From Paenibacillus ferrarius (lineage in GTDB: Bacteria; Bacillota; Bacilli; Paenibacillales; NBRC-103111): 64,000 nucleotides of DNA. The notes under the pieces were generated by a model. The model saw only the letters and a program-made list of their open reading frames with translations, did not search any database and was not told the origin of the DNA. How positions within the stretch are numbered: position 1 is the stretch's first letter; each line of letters opens with the position of its first letter. The position numbers and the translations under genes were made by a program. The stretch spans positions 52,431 to 116,430 of the forward strand of contig NZ_MBTG01000007.1 of the NCBI RefSeq assembly GCF_002027705.1. The letters are read 5' to 3'. Of this stretch, positions 34,047 to 43,625 are shown piece by piece.

Positions 34047-34430
34047 TCACGCCTCATCTTCCTTTTGCTTCGTGGTGCTCTCGCCAGGATCGAAAGAAAC
34101 ATCCTTATCCGGATGCGTGAATATACCGCCTTGCGGCGCGATCCCTTTCTCAAAGTAGTCGCGGTTCTCGGCGCTTTGGAAGCCAATATCCTTATAGGGA
34201 TGAACCCACTCGTCCCCCGCCATGACTTCGGGATCGGTCTCGGCCGTCCACTGCTCCAGCGGAGAATTGTCGGATTCATACTCGTGATCACCGATGACAA
34301 CGCCGTGCTCGTTCACGAAAGCTTCATGAGGACCACGGCCTTGCTCAAATTGCGGGAGAAAGTTAATTTCGAACGGGTCAAGCTCACTCTGGTCCTGAGC
34401 GGAGGCAGCCTGCTTCTGGTCCTTGCTCAT
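34047..34430 (-). CDS. DUF3905 family protein
   Basis: A 127-residue acidic soluble protein. Features of the family: FEINFLPQFEQGRGPHEAFV, EWVHPYKDIGFQS and IFTHPDKDVSFD, a duplicated HPxKDxxF-type motif. Found in spore-forming Bacilli; function unknown. Its ATG overlaps the stop of the Lgt-like gene (ATGA), so the two are translationally coupled. Confidence 0.82.
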   Translation of the reverse strand: MSKDQKQAASAQDQSELDPFEINFLPQFEQGRGPHEAFVNEHGVVIGDHEYESDNSPLEQWTAETDPEVMAGDEWVHPYKDIGFQSAENRDYFEKGIAPQGGIFTHPDKDVSFDPGESTTKQKEDEA

Positions 34431-35308
34431 GTTGATGGCCGGTTGGGACCGTCCAGTTTTTTATCAACAAAGCCCTCTTTACCTGCCGGTGCGGCCTTCT
34501 CACGCTCTTTGTTTTGCTGCTCTTGCTGAATTTGGGTTTTGGAATCATTTTGACTCATGGTACTCAGCTCCCTTCTGCCAGTATTATGTGCCAAAGTTGG
34601 GAGAAGCATTCCAAGAATGAGCATGAACAGGTACGCAAGCTGCGGTACGCTCAGGTATACGACGGTTGCTTCAGCAGCCGCGAACAAGCTGGCCAACATC
34701 CCTGCCGCACCGCCAAAAAGCAGCGAATATTTAAGCAGGATGCCTTGTCCTAACGAACGGTTGCGCCCTTCCCGAACATGCTGCCAAATCAGCAGAGGAA
34801 CAAGCAAAAGGGCTGTATAGGCATGAAAAGGATGAAAGCGAGATACGGTGCCTTCGACACCAATGCCCCATGGCAGAGTGGTTGGCAAGCCGTAGGCCGG
34901 AATCAGCGCACAGACGAGGAACAAGACAGCCGTCAGCCCCATCGTCAACATATCGAAGAACACATAGAGCGGAATGCGATGTTTGCGTAGTTGCATATAC
35001 GTATAGCCGCCAGCAAGCAGCAATCCTAGCAGCAGCTCTGTGCTGGAGCCGGGCACCATCAGGATTTTCAAGGGACTTTTCCATATGGAAGGCTGAGTCA
35101 ATAGAATACCCAATTTCCAAGTCAAAATGACGATCAAAGCCGCGTTAAAGGCGATGTCATCTACTGATTTTGCAAACGGCGTCTCAGCATTTCGACTGAA
35201 TCTTTTTGAAACAATCCGCATAACCCATAAGCCTACTAGGACAGCTAGCAGCATTGCGGCTAATTTTCCTTGCAGTTGAAGCGGTCCAATCTGTAACACA
35301 TCAGGCAT
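34427..35308 (-). CDS. Lgt-like membrane protein lacking catalytic motifs
   Basis: A 293-residue protein with about seven helices. The N-terminus (VLQIGPLQLQGKLAAMLLAV) and the block RFHPFHAYTALLLVPLL follow the layout of prolipoprotein diacylglyceryl transferase, whose matching blocks are SIGP.. and HPTQLYE. The catalytic HGG and GRxGNFxNxE motifs of Lgt are absent; the region reads LIPAYGLPTTLPWGIGV. It is therefore probably not an active Lgt. The C-terminal ~45 residues are charged and Gln-rich. Confidence 0.7.
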   Translation of the reverse strand: MPDVLQIGPLQLQGKLAAMLLAVLVGLWVMRIVSKRFSRNAETPFAKSVDDIAFNAALIVILTWKLGILLTQPSIWKSPLKILMVPGSSTELLLGLLLAGGYTYMQLRKHRIPLYVFFDMLTMGLTAVLFLVCALIPAYGLPTTLPWGIGVEGTVSRFHPFHAYTALLLVPLLIWQHVREGRNRSLGQGILLKYSLLFGGAAGMLASLFAAAEATVVYLSVPQLAYLFMLILGMLLPTLAHNTGRRELSTMSQNDSKTQIQQEQQNKEREKAAPAGKEGFVDKKLDGPNRPST

Positions 35309-35337
35309 CGCAGCCAGCCCCTCTCATAGCCCTTATT

Positions 35338-36318
35338 TTACTTCTCTACGAAGGGAAATAACAGCTTTTGATTTTCGCTGGTATACATATTATCTTTGGT
35401 AATCACCTCTGAGCCTGTATCCACTGTTGTGCTGACTTTATGACCATCCGATGCCTGAATGGCTGTTTTTACCGCTAAATAACCCATGTTGAAAGGTTTC
35501 TGCACGACGGTCGCCTGCAAAATCCCCGCTTCCAGAAAAGCGATCTCATTCATTGAGCTATCGAAACCGATCAGCTTAATTTTCCTCTCTGGATCAAGCT
35601 CCTTAAGCGCCCTAGCGGCGCCAATCGTAGATACCTCGTTCAGGCCGAAAATCCCGCGAATATCCGAGTGCTTGGCAAGGAGCTCTTTGGTCTGCTCATA
35701 GGCTTTTTCTTCCGAGCCGTTGCTATACAGCGTGTCTAAAATCTGTACGGACGGATCTTGCTGCAAATGATCGCGAACCCCGTTTTCCCTGTCCATCTGC
35801 GTCTTAGACGTTTTGACAAAGCTGACAATCGCATAGTTGGCAGGACCCTGCACATAGTTTTTCATGGTTTCCACCGCTTTGCGCCCTGCGGCATAATTGT
35901 CAGTTGCAATGAAGCTGGCAGACATCCCGCCTTCCAGACCGGAATCCACGGTAATGAGCGTAATGCCCGCATTGATGATTTTTTGCGCAGAGGGAACTAA
36001 CCGATTATAATCTGTAGCAGCTAAAATGATGGCTTTGGGCTTCTCCGCGATGAGCGTTTCCACCAGCTTGATCTGCTCATCAATGTCAGACTCGGATGGG
36101 GTACCGATGACTTTCACTTCCGTATTGTATTCTTTGGCTGCGGTACTAGCCCCTTGATTCAAAACACGCCAAAATTCCACATGCGGATTTGTGGTCTTAG
36201 GGATGAGGATCAGCGATCTATTCTTGCTTTCTATGCCTTTGGACAGAAGGAAATACGCAGTTGTCACGAGGATAATCAGCAGGATGGCTATCGCAATAGC
36301 GCTTACTCTAACTTTCAA
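35338..36318 (-). CDS. Membrane-anchored sugar-binding protein (sensor type, XylFII-like)
   Basis: A 326-residue periplasmic-binding protein of the RbsB type. An uncleaved-looking N-terminal helix (residues about 5-26) has no lipobox, so it is anchored. The ligand domain runs from LILIPKTTNPHVEFWR to the end, with IILAATDYNRLVPSAQKI, GIFGLNEVSTIGAA and LIGFDSSMNEI. It lies 10 bp after a YesM-type kinase. XylFII of Clostridium beijerinckii is the model: an anchored binding protein that presents sugar to the kinase. The ligand here is not determined. Confidence 0.87.
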   Translation of the reverse strand: MKVRVSAIAIAILLIILVTTAYFLLSKGIESKNRSLILIPKTTNPHVEFWRVLNQGASTAAKEYNTEVKVIGTPSESDIDEQIKLVETLIAEKPKAIILAATDYNRLVPSAQKIINAGITLITVDSGLEGGMSASFIATDNYAAGRKAVETMKNYVQGPANYAIVSFVKTSKTQMDRENGVRDHLQQDPSVQILDTLYSNGSEEKAYEQTKELLAKHSDIRGIFGLNEVSTIGAARALKELDPERKIKLIGFDSSMNEIAFLEAGILQATVVQKPFNMGYLAVKTAIQASDGHKVSTTVDTGSEVITKDNMYTSENQKLLFPFVEK

Positions 36319-36327
36319 ACTGGCACC

Positions 36328-38118
36328 TCACTTCTCGCTTTGACTTTCATTAGGCGGGATATCCGGTATGCGAACGGTTACGGTTGTGCCTTCTTCCAGC
36401 TCGCTCTCGAATTGCAAGCCGTACAGCTCGCCGAAATATAATTGTATGCGATGATTGACATTGTGCAAGCCAAAGCCCTTGCCCGACTCTGTCTGCCGGG
36501 TTTTCAGCGTTAAGCCTTTGAGCTGCTCTTCACTCATCCCTACGCCGTTATCTATTACTTTAAGCTCAATCATCCCACCGATTCTGCGTCCTGTGATGCG
36601 AATATGACCCCGTTCCGGCAGATGCTTCATGCCATGGTAGATCGCATTTTCGACTAGCGGCTGTAAAATAATTTTCAAAATGCTGCTGCTCAGCAAATCC
36701 GAATCAACCTCAATCGCATACGTAAATTTATTCCGATACCGGATATTCTGAATGGTCAAGTAGTTCTGGATATGCTGCAATTCCACTGCGATCGGAATCA
36801 ATTCTTCCCCTTTGCTGATGCTCGAACGAAGCAGCTTGGACAAGGCTGAGGTCATGGTGACCACCTCATCCACCTTTTCCATTTCCGCCATCCAAATGAT
36901 AGAATCCAGCGTATTGTATAGAAAATGGGGCTGAATCTGCGCCTGCAGCGCCTTCAACTCACTAATCCGTTTGACTTCTTGATCTTCCAGAGTCTGATTC
37001 ATCAGCTCTTTGATTTTGGCGATCATCAGGTTAAACGTGCGTGACAGCTTACTGATTTCATTCGCGCCTTCCACATCGACGCGAATGTCGAAATCCCCTT
37101 TTTCCACCTGCTTCATATGAACTTCCAGCTGTTTGATCGGTCTTGTGAGCGTGATGGACAACAGGATGGATATCGTCAGAGCAATAATGAGGGCGATGCC
37201 CCCCCACATCAGAGAAGTCAGCTGCATTTCCTTCTTATTTCCTATCAAATCCCCCGCATAGGTAACTCCAACGATCTTCCAGCCAAAGCTCGTGGTGCTG
37301 ACGGTATAGATTTTATTAGACTCCGTCTCCTGGGTATAGAAGGTCCCCTCTTTGGCTTGCATAAGCGTAGGAATATCCTCGAATTTCAACCCCGAATAAA
37401 TAAGCTGCTGCTGTGGGTGGAAAATGAGATCGCCGGTTTGATCTAGAATGAACACATAACCTCGTTGGCCCAGCTGAATTTGATTGCATAGATCATTAAT
37501 CACGTTATAATTCAGATCTACGAGCAGAACACCACTTGCTGCCCCCGGCAGAGGGTTCGGCATTTGCTTGCTGATCGAGACGACCCACTTGTATTCATCC
37601 GGATACAGGTGCTGCACATGGGAAGAGGAAATCGTCACTTCCCCGCTGCCTTTGCTCGCTTTGGCATACCATTCTTGGGCAACTAATTCGGAAAAAGGTT
37701 TAAACTCGCTTCCCGTCCGGTCAGAAACTAAGGCTCCGTTAGAGCCTGCAAATAAAATGGAAGCGATATCATTCCGTGAGGCAACGATCGTATGAAAATA
37801 ACTGCTAATCTGATTCGCCAGCTGCTTGCCGTCGGACTCATTAGGATTGTTCAACGCCAAGTACCGCTTGAGGTCGGTATTACTCAAAGATAAGGTAGCA
37901 ATACTTTCCATGTTGCCGATGTAGGTCTGTATGTTTTTATCCACCTGATCAATCAACTGCTTGGTATATTCAAGCGAAGTATCCGTCACAGCAGCGGTCG
38001 AAAGACGATAGGCACTGTAACTCAGAATCACCGTTGTGCACAGGATGAGACAGGAGAAGGCCAGCGCGATCTTCGTATGGATGCTTTTGAACTGCATAGG
38101 GCGACTCCACATTCTCAT
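36328..38118 (-). CDS. YesM/LytS-type sensor histidine kinase
   Basis: A 596-residue membrane kinase. Helices at about 18-38 and 298-318 flank an extracellular Cache-like domain; HAMP about 320-372; phosphoacceptor His in LQAQIQPHFLYNTLDSI; ATPase domain with PLVENAIYHGMKH and DNGVGMSEEQ. Start ATG 38118 overlaps the regulator stop (ATGA); an internal ATG at 38097 with GGAG before it is a second candidate. It partners the YesN-type regulator and the binding protein downstream. Confidence 0.93.
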   Translation of the reverse strand: MRMWSRPMQFKSIHTKIALAFSCLILCTTVILSYSAYRLSTAAVTDTSLEYTKQLIDQVDKNIQTYIGNMESIATLSLSNTDLKRYLALNNPNESDGKQLANQISSYFHTIVASRNDIASILFAGSNGALVSDRTGSEFKPFSELVAQEWYAKASKGSGEVTISSSHVQHLYPDEYKWVVSISKQMPNPLPGAASGVLLVDLNYNVINDLCNQIQLGQRGYVFILDQTGDLIFHPQQQLIYSGLKFEDIPTLMQAKEGTFYTQETESNKIYTVSTTSFGWKIVGVTYAGDLIGNKKEMQLTSLMWGGIALIIALTISILLSITLTRPIKQLEVHMKQVEKGDFDIRVDVEGANEISKLSRTFNLMIAKIKELMNQTLEDQEVKRISELKALQAQIQPHFLYNTLDSIIWMAEMEKVDEVVTMTSALSKLLRSSISKGEELIPIAVELQHIQNYLTIQNIRYRNKFTYAIEVDSDLLSSSILKIILQPLVENAIYHGMKHLPERGHIRITGRRIGGMIELKVIDNGVGMSEEQLKGLTLKTRQTESGKGFGLHNVNHRIQLYFGELYGLQFESELEEGTTVTVRIPDIPPNESQSEK

Positions 38119-39731
38119 AAGCTCAACTTGCCTTTGTGCGCCGCCCTAAATTCTTTGGGGGTCATGCCTGTGTTCCTTTTGAAAATAACACTGAAATACT
38201 GCGGATCATTATAGCCAACTTTTGCCGCCAATTCGTAGGTCTTCAGCTGGGAAGCCGCCAGCATATCTTTGGCTTTCTCCAGACGGTACCGCGTCACATA
38301 CTCCACGAAAGTCATGCCGGTATGAGGTTTGAACAATGCGCTGAAGTAGCTCATGCTCATATAAATTTGACTGCACACTTGCTGAAGCGAGAGCTGTTCG
38401 TCCGCATAATGCTCATGAATGTAGGCGACTGCGGCTTCCATCTGGGCTTGCGAAACCTTGGTTCGTTTATCCGAGAGCAGTTCCACGAGCGCCAAGCAAA
38501 TAGTCTCTAACCAAAGCTGCATATCATCCAACGTTCTCTTGCCATACAGCTCCATGAACGAATGATCCCCCAGCACGGCTGCTTCTTCAAATCCCGTTTC
38601 GGCCAAGACATTCATTAAAGCAACGAGCAATTTATTCATTTTGCCATAGCATTTATCCATCAAACAGCCGGCCCTCTTCATCTCGTCGATCCATTCCTGC
38701 AAGGTTTGGGCTACAGCCGCTTTGTCACCCGTCTTAATTGATGAGACCAACCTCTTCTCCATATGCGTGTAGCTAAGATTGTCTAGGCTGCTCCCGTGCT
38801 CCATATCTCCAATCGAAATAATACGGTTCTTCCCCAGCAAAAATCGGTAATCCAGTGCAGATAAAGCTTCCTGAAACGATTTGGGCAGCTCTCGCAGGCT
38901 TTCGTACGATCGTCCGATCCCCACGGTTACGGTCATGTTCAAATATTTCTCGATACTGTGCCTCGCATGCTCGGCAAGCGTTTGACAGGTTAGCTGGGTC
39001 AGCTGCGGATCTCCGGAAATCAGTGCAATAAGCTTATCGTCACGTGTTCGGAATACAATACCGCCGTGCTCTTTTTCCACAATTTCATGCAAAATGTTAT
39101 AGGCAGCGAAACGCAAAAGCTCTTCTTCCGCCAATTGGTCTATGTAAGCCTCGCGATGAAACTCATCAATATCAAGGGCAAGCGCCGTATAACCCGGACC
39201 TTGCAAGGAGAGTCCATATAGCTGGAACTTGCGTTCAATCTCATCCGCTCTGATACAGGAGGTGACTAATCTTTCGAGGAAACGTTCCCGAAGCAGCGGC
39301 ATGCTTTCGCGAAACTGATGGCGGAGGAAGGTAACATCCTCTCTCTGTGCTCGTTCTTCATCCAGCTCAAGTCTCAGCTTATGCAGAAACTCGGTAAACT
39401 CCGCTGAGTTAATAGGCTTCAACAAATAATCTTTCACCTTGAGCTTGATGGCTTGCTTCGCATAATCGAAGTCCTCGTATCCGGTTACAATAATCACCTT
39501 CGTGTCCCTGTAATTCGCAGAAATCAACGTGGCAAGCTGCAATCCATCCATGAACGGCATGCAAATATCGGTAATGACGGCATCCGGCTGAAGCCTTTCT
39601 ACCGCCTCATAGGCATCTCTGCCATTATCGAAATCACCGACCAACTGAAAGCCGCAGGCTTCCCAATTCGTCTTTCGCTTGATGCCTTGCCTGACTTCAT
39701 CTTCATCGTCAATTAGGATGATTCTGTACAT
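38115..39731 (-). CDS. YesN-type response regulator, AraC DNA-binding domain
   Basis: A 538-residue regulator. The receiver (1-120) has IDDEDEVRQG, the phosphoacceptor Asp in AVITDICMPFMDG, and KVKDYLLKPI. The middle 300 residues are the YesN-type region. The AraC domain (last ~100) has SLQQVCSQIYMSMSYFSALF and YELAAKVGYNDPQYFSVIFK. ATG 39731 follows AGAGGTGA. Likely activates the adjacent ABC transporter genes. Confidence 0.94.
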   Translation of the reverse strand: MYRIILIDDEDEVRQGIKRKTNWEACGFQLVGDFDNGRDAYEAVERLQPDAVITDICMPFMDGLQLATLISANYRDTKVIIVTGYEDFDYAKQAIKLKVKDYLLKPINSAEFTEFLHKLRLELDEERAQREDVTFLRHQFRESMPLLRERFLERLVTSCIRADEIERKFQLYGLSLQGPGYTALALDIDEFHREAYIDQLAEEELLRFAAYNILHEIVEKEHGGIVFRTRDDKLIALISGDPQLTQLTCQTLAEHARHSIEKYLNMTVTVGIGRSYESLRELPKSFQEALSALDYRFLLGKNRIISIGDMEHGSSLDNLSYTHMEKRLVSSIKTGDKAAVAQTLQEWIDEMKRAGCLMDKCYGKMNKLLVALMNVLAETGFEEAAVLGDHSFMELYGKRTLDDMQLWLETICLALVELLSDKRTKVSQAQMEAAVAYIHEHYADEQLSLQQVCSQIYMSMSYFSALFKPHTGMTFVEYVTRYRLEKAKDMLAASQLKTYELAAKVGYNDPQYFSVIFKRNTGMTPKEFRAAHKGKLSL

Positions 39732-39800
39732 ATGGGCTTCACCTCTGATCGGAATCAAGCGCTACATTCATTGTACACAGCAATTCCATAAAATAACAAT

Positions 39801-39828
39801 AGAGGCTGCCCCATTGGGCGCAGCCTCT
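39801..39828 (-). terminator. Hairpin between sugar-binding lipoprotein and regulator genes
   Basis: GAGGCTGC .. GCAGCCTC; on the minus strand followed by TATTGTTATTTT, a weak T run. May reduce read-through from the transporter genes. Confidence 0.6.
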
Positions 39829-39834
39829 TCCAGC

Positions 39835-40863
39835 TTATTCGTAGAGCAGCGGCTTAATATCCGCCGCATCAATATTCGTTTTGTCGTACCAGTGGAAGCC
39901 CGTATCAATCGATTTCGGAACGGTTTCTCCTTTAATGGCTTGAACAGCTGCCTTCACCGACCAATACCCGATGCCGATTGGATCTTGCGTGATGGCACCG
40001 GCCATTTTGCCGCTGCGAATCGCGGCCATTTGCTGTTTGCCGGAATCGTAGCCGATGACGACGATTTTGCCTTCTTTCTTCAGCTCGGTCACTGCATTAA
40101 GAACACCAATAGCCGAGCCCTCATTCGCACCGAAGAAACCTTTGACATTGGGATGCGCTTGCACAATAGCCTTCGCCAGATCGGTGGATTTCAACTGATC
40201 GCCGCCGCCATATTGCGTATCGACAATTTTGATATTCGGATATTTCTCTTTAATCCGATTCGTAAAGCCGTCTCTACGATCAATCCCCGTGCGGCTTGTT
40301 TGGTCATGCACAACCAGTGCGATCTCGCCTTCGTTGCCGATAAGCGCAGCCATTTTATCCGCTGCCAAAGCTGCGGCTGCTTTGTTATCGGTGGCAGCAG
40401 TCGTTACCGGAATATCGCTGTCGACACCGGAGTCGAAGCCGATAACCGGGATTTTGCCGGCCTTAGCCTTCTCCAGCAGCGGGGTAGCTGCTTTGCTGTC
40501 CAGTGCTGCGAAAGCAATCGCAGCTGGTTTTTTGCCAAGTGCGGCCTGCAGCATTTCAATTTGCTTATCCACTTGTGTTTCTGTTTCCGGGCCTTCAAAA
40601 GTTATCTCCACATTAAATTCTTTGGCCGCTTTCTCCGCCCCTTGCTTAACAGCTTGCCAGAATTGATGTTGGAAGCCTTTTGAAATGACAGGAATATAGA
40701 GCTTATCGGCCTTTGCCGCCACAGGCGCTGCGGTTGCTGCTGGCGCAGCCGATGCCCCCGTTGTTTTGGTATCCGTCGTTTTGGAGCCGCAAGCCCCTAA
40801 CATCAACGCTGTCACCACTAATAAGGATGAAACTACCGCAAATTTCTTGTTCCGTGTATGCAA
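39835..40863 (-). CDS. Sugar ABC transporter substrate-binding lipoprotein (RbsB family)
   Basis: A 342-residue lipoprotein. The lipobox is LMLGAC (Cys near residue 25), then a low-complexity Ala/Thr linker, then the Peripla_BP_4 domain with YIPVISKGFQHQFWQAV, GFDSGVDSDIP and VIGYDSGKQQMAAI. The start is TTG 40863: AAGGGGAG lies 7 bp upstream and this gives a standard signal peptide, whereas the upstream ATG and TTG starts add residues and have no ribosome site. Feeds the permease and ATPase encoded before it. Confidence 0.92.
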   Translation of the reverse strand: MHTRNKKFAVVSSLLVVTALMLGACGSKTTDTKTTGASAAPAATAAPVAAKADKLYIPVISKGFQHQFWQAVKQGAEKAAKEFNVEITFEGPETETQVDKQIEMLQAALGKKPAAIAFAALDSKAATPLLEKAKAGKIPVIGFDSGVDSDIPVTTAATDNKAAAALAADKMAALIGNEGEIALVVHDQTSRTGIDRRDGFTNRIKEKYPNIKIVDTQYGGGDQLKSTDLAKAIVQAHPNVKGFFGANEGSAIGVLNAVTELKKEGKIVVIGYDSGKQQMAAIRSGKMAGAITQDPIGIGYWSVKAAVQAIKGETVPKSIDTGFHWYDKTNIDAADIKPLLYE

Positions 40864-40929
40864 AGCCGATCTCCCCTTACGTTTCATATTTTGTTGTATC
40901 AAACTCCGACATGGAGTGAATACCGATGG

Positions 40930-41931
40930 TTATTTCTTGCGGCGCCGCATCATATCTGCATAGACCGCCAATACAACGACAATACCTACAATAACCGTTT
41001 GCCATTCTTGCTTGACAGACAAGATGCGCAGGCCGTTGGTTAGCACGCTCATGATGAGAGCCCCGATAACGGTTCCAAGGATGGAACCTTTGCCGCCGCT
41101 TAAGGAGGTTCCACCGATAACGACAGCGGCGATTGCCTCCAGCTCGTAGCCGGAGCCGAGCGCAGGCTGCGCAGAATTAAGCCGGGAGGCCATCATGATG
41201 CCGGCGAGACCGCTGAACAAGCCAGTCAGCGAGTAGATAACAATTTTCCAATAATCCACATTAACACCGGAAAGCCTCGTGGATTCTTCGTTGCTCCCTA
41301 AGGCGAAGTTGTAACGGCCAATAATCGTTTTGGATAGAACAATGCTGGCAATAATAGCAGCGCCAAAGAAAATGAGAATAGCATTCGGGATTTCCAAGCC
41401 GGGAATGATGGAACTGATGATTGATCCCATGGATATCTTCGAGAATAATGGTGTATCGTTGAAATAAATCGGTTTGGTTCCTGATATAACGAGCGATAAG
41501 CCCTTGGTCACCATCATCATGGCTAATGTTGCGATGAAAGGTGGGATCTTCATCTTGGCGACGAGAAGCCCGCTTACGAGGCCGCATACCGCTCCGGTGA
41601 GTATGCCTCCGATAATTCCCAGCGGCATGGGCAAATGCCAAGTTGTGATGATGACGCCAGCCATCACCGAGGAGAAGGTCATGACGGTTCCGACGGCCAG
41701 ATCAATGCCGGAAGTGATGATGACGAACGTTGAACCAAGCGCAAGTACGCCAATAACGGCGGTGGAGAGCATGATCGCAACGATGTTGTCGAACTGAAAA
41801 AAGTTGCCGGAAGCCACAGAGAATATGATCACCAGCATAATTAAGCTTGCGAAAGCCAGCAGCTTTTGGGCCGCACCTGTTTGGCTGAGCATGGTGGGAA
41901 CTATCTTTTTACGTTCAAGCCAAATTGACAT
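40930..41931 (-). CDS. Sugar ABC transporter permease (RbsC/XylH family)
   Basis: A 333-residue, about ten-helix permease. Family signatures: GSTFVIITSGIDLAVGTVM, IIGRYNFALGSNEESTRLSG and AAVVIGGTSLSGGKGSI. It works as a dimer with the two-domain ATPase encoded 22 bp upstream. Substrate is probably a monosaccharide; the exact sugar is not shown. Confidence 0.95.
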   Translation of the reverse strand: MSIWLERKKIVPTMLSQTGAAQKLLAFASLIMLVIIFSVASGNFFQFDNIVAIMLSTAVIGVLALGSTFVIITSGIDLAVGTVMTFSSVMAGVIITTWHLPMPLGIIGGILTGAVCGLVSGLLVAKMKIPPFIATLAMMMVTKGLSLVISGTKPIYFNDTPLFSKISMGSIISSIIPGLEIPNAILIFFGAAIIASIVLSKTIIGRYNFALGSNEESTRLSGVNVDYWKIVIYSLTGLFSGLAGIMMASRLNSAQPALGSGYELEAIAAVVIGGTSLSGGKGSILGTVIGALIMSVLTNGLRILSVKQEWQTVIVGIVVVLAVYADMMRRRKK

Positions 41932-41953
41932 AAGACTCCTCCTAAGACTTCCA

Positions 41954-43456
41954 CTAACTGATCCGCATCGTAGCGTATTTCATAATTGCTTCTTGGGTTG
42001 CATCCTCCCGGCGCAGCTCGCCGGTGATTCGGCCTTCGCACATGACCATGATGCGGTGGCTCATGCGCAATATTTCGGGCAGCTCGGAAGAAATCATGAT
42101 GATCGATTTCCCTTGCGACGCCAGCTCATCCAACAGCTTGTAAATCTCTGTCTTCGCGCCGACATCGATGCCTCGCGTCGGTTCATCGAAGATCAGAATG
42201 TCACAATCGCGCAGCAGCCATTTGCCGATAACAACTTTCTGCTGGTTGCCGCCGGAGAGATATTTAACCTGCTGATGAATGCTTGGCGTTTTGATTTGAA
42301 GCGCTTCCACGAATTGTGAAGCAGACTGGTCCATCTTACTGTCATTCATCCATCCGAGCAGACGCCTCACCTGACGATAAGAAGCTATCGCAATATTCGT
42401 CTTCACATCCATATCAACCATAAGCCCATAGCGTTTGCGATCCTCGGATAAATAGCCAATTCCGTGTTTCACCGCTTCGTGCGGAGCTTTGATCTGCACT
42501 TTGTTCCCGTGGATGAATATCTCACCCGTGTCCAGCGCGTCTGCTCCGAAAATGGCTCGCGCCACTTCGGTTCTCCCGGCTCCCATCAGACCGGCGAAGC
42601 CAAGAATTTCACCTTTGGCCAGATGGAAGTTCACTCCCTTCACTGCTGAGCCGCGGTTCAAGTTCTTCACCTCAAGCACCCGAGACCCCGATGTGCCAGC
42701 TTCTTGCTGCTGCGAAGCGACGAACAGCTCGCGGCCAACCATCATCGTAATGATTTGTTCGATGGTGGTGTCCTTGGTCTGCACCGTATCAATGTAACGA
42801 CCGTCTCGCATCACGGTGATGCGATCTGTAATTCGCTTCAGTTCCTCCATCCGATGAGAAATATAGACAATGCCAACCCCACGCCTTCGTAGTTGTTCGA
42901 TGATTCGAAACAAATCTTCAATCTCCGCATTCGTTAGCGCTGCTGTGGGTTCATCCATGATCAGCACTTCCGATTGGAACGATAAGGCTTTCGCAATTTC
43001 AACCATTTGCTGCTTGGCGACAGTGAGCTCAGCGACTTTGGTGCGCGGATCGAGCTGAAGATTCATCTCCTCCAGCAGCCGCTGCGCCTGCTCGTTCAGC
43101 TTGCGATCATCGACGAACAGTTTCATGCCCCATCTCGGTTCACGCCCAATAAAAATATTTTGGGCAATCGTCAAATCCGGCATCAGATTCAACTCTTGAT
43201 GAATCATCGAAATGCCCATAAGTTGAGCCGCTCGTGTATTGGAGAAATTCACTTCCTCGCCCTTGACCAAGATTCGTCCCTCATCTTTTTGATAAACACC
43301 CGTTGCAATTTTCATTAACGTCGATTTTCCCGCGCCATTCTCGCCGACAAGCGCATGCACTTCACCAGCTGCTAACTCCAGACGGCACTGATGCAAGGCG
43401 TGCACACCAGGAAAATGCTTCTCAATTCCCTCCATGCGGACAAGAATTTCACTCAT
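41954..43456 (-). CDS. Sugar ABC transporter ATPase (RbsA/MglA/XylG family)
   Basis: A 500-residue two-domain ATPase. The first domain has Walker [13 protein letters not shown] and [12 protein letters not shown]; the second has the degenerate loop [29 protein letters not shown] and [15 protein letters not shown], as usual in this family. First gene of the transporter-sensor locus. Start ATG is preceded by GAGGTGA. Confidence 0.95.
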   Translation of the reverse strand: MSEILVRMEGIEKHFPGVHALHQCRLELAAGEVHALVGENGAGKSTLMKIATGVYQKDEGRILVKGEEVNFSNTRAAQLMGISMIHQELNLMPDLTIAQNIFIGREPRWGMKLFVDDRKLNEQAQRLLEEMNLQLDPRTKVAELTVAKQQMVEIAKALSFQSEVLIMDEPTAALTNAEIEDLFRIIEQLRRRGVGIVYISHRMEELKRITDRITVMRDGRYIDTVQTKDTTIEQIITMMVGRELFVASQQQEAGTSGSRVLEVKNLNRGSAVKGVNFHLAKGEILGFAGLMGAGRTEVARAIFGADALDTGEIFIHGNKVQIKAPHEAVKHGIGYLSEDRKRYGLMVDMDVKTNIAIASYRQVRRLLGWMNDSKMDQSASQFVEALQIKTPSIHQQVKYLSGGNQQKVVIGKWLLRDCDILIFDEPTRGIDVGAKTEIYKLLDELASQGKSIIMISSELPEILRMSHRIMVMCEGRITGELRREDATQEAIMKYATMRIS

Positions 43457-43581
43457 GACCTCACCTCGTACTGTACTGTGGTTATATCGCTTATTTTATC
43501 TGTTATTTAATGGAAAAAGAGTGGATAAATCTCTTCAAAAAGGTTGAAATTCTTATGATTATCTCTTGGCTGAAATCACGG

Positions 43582-43625
43582 AAAAACAAAAGAACCCGCC
43601 AGATTAATCGCTGTTGGGTTCTTTT
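43582..43625 (-). terminator. Terminator of the polysaccharide deacetylase gene
   Basis: On the minus strand AAGAACCC, long loop, GGGTTCTT then TTGTTTTT. The stem overlaps the stop codon. Confidence 0.8.

Noticed and set aside
39679..40683. 334-codon plus-strand frame
   Set aside because: Antisense to the regulator and sugar-binding protein genes, with no family features.
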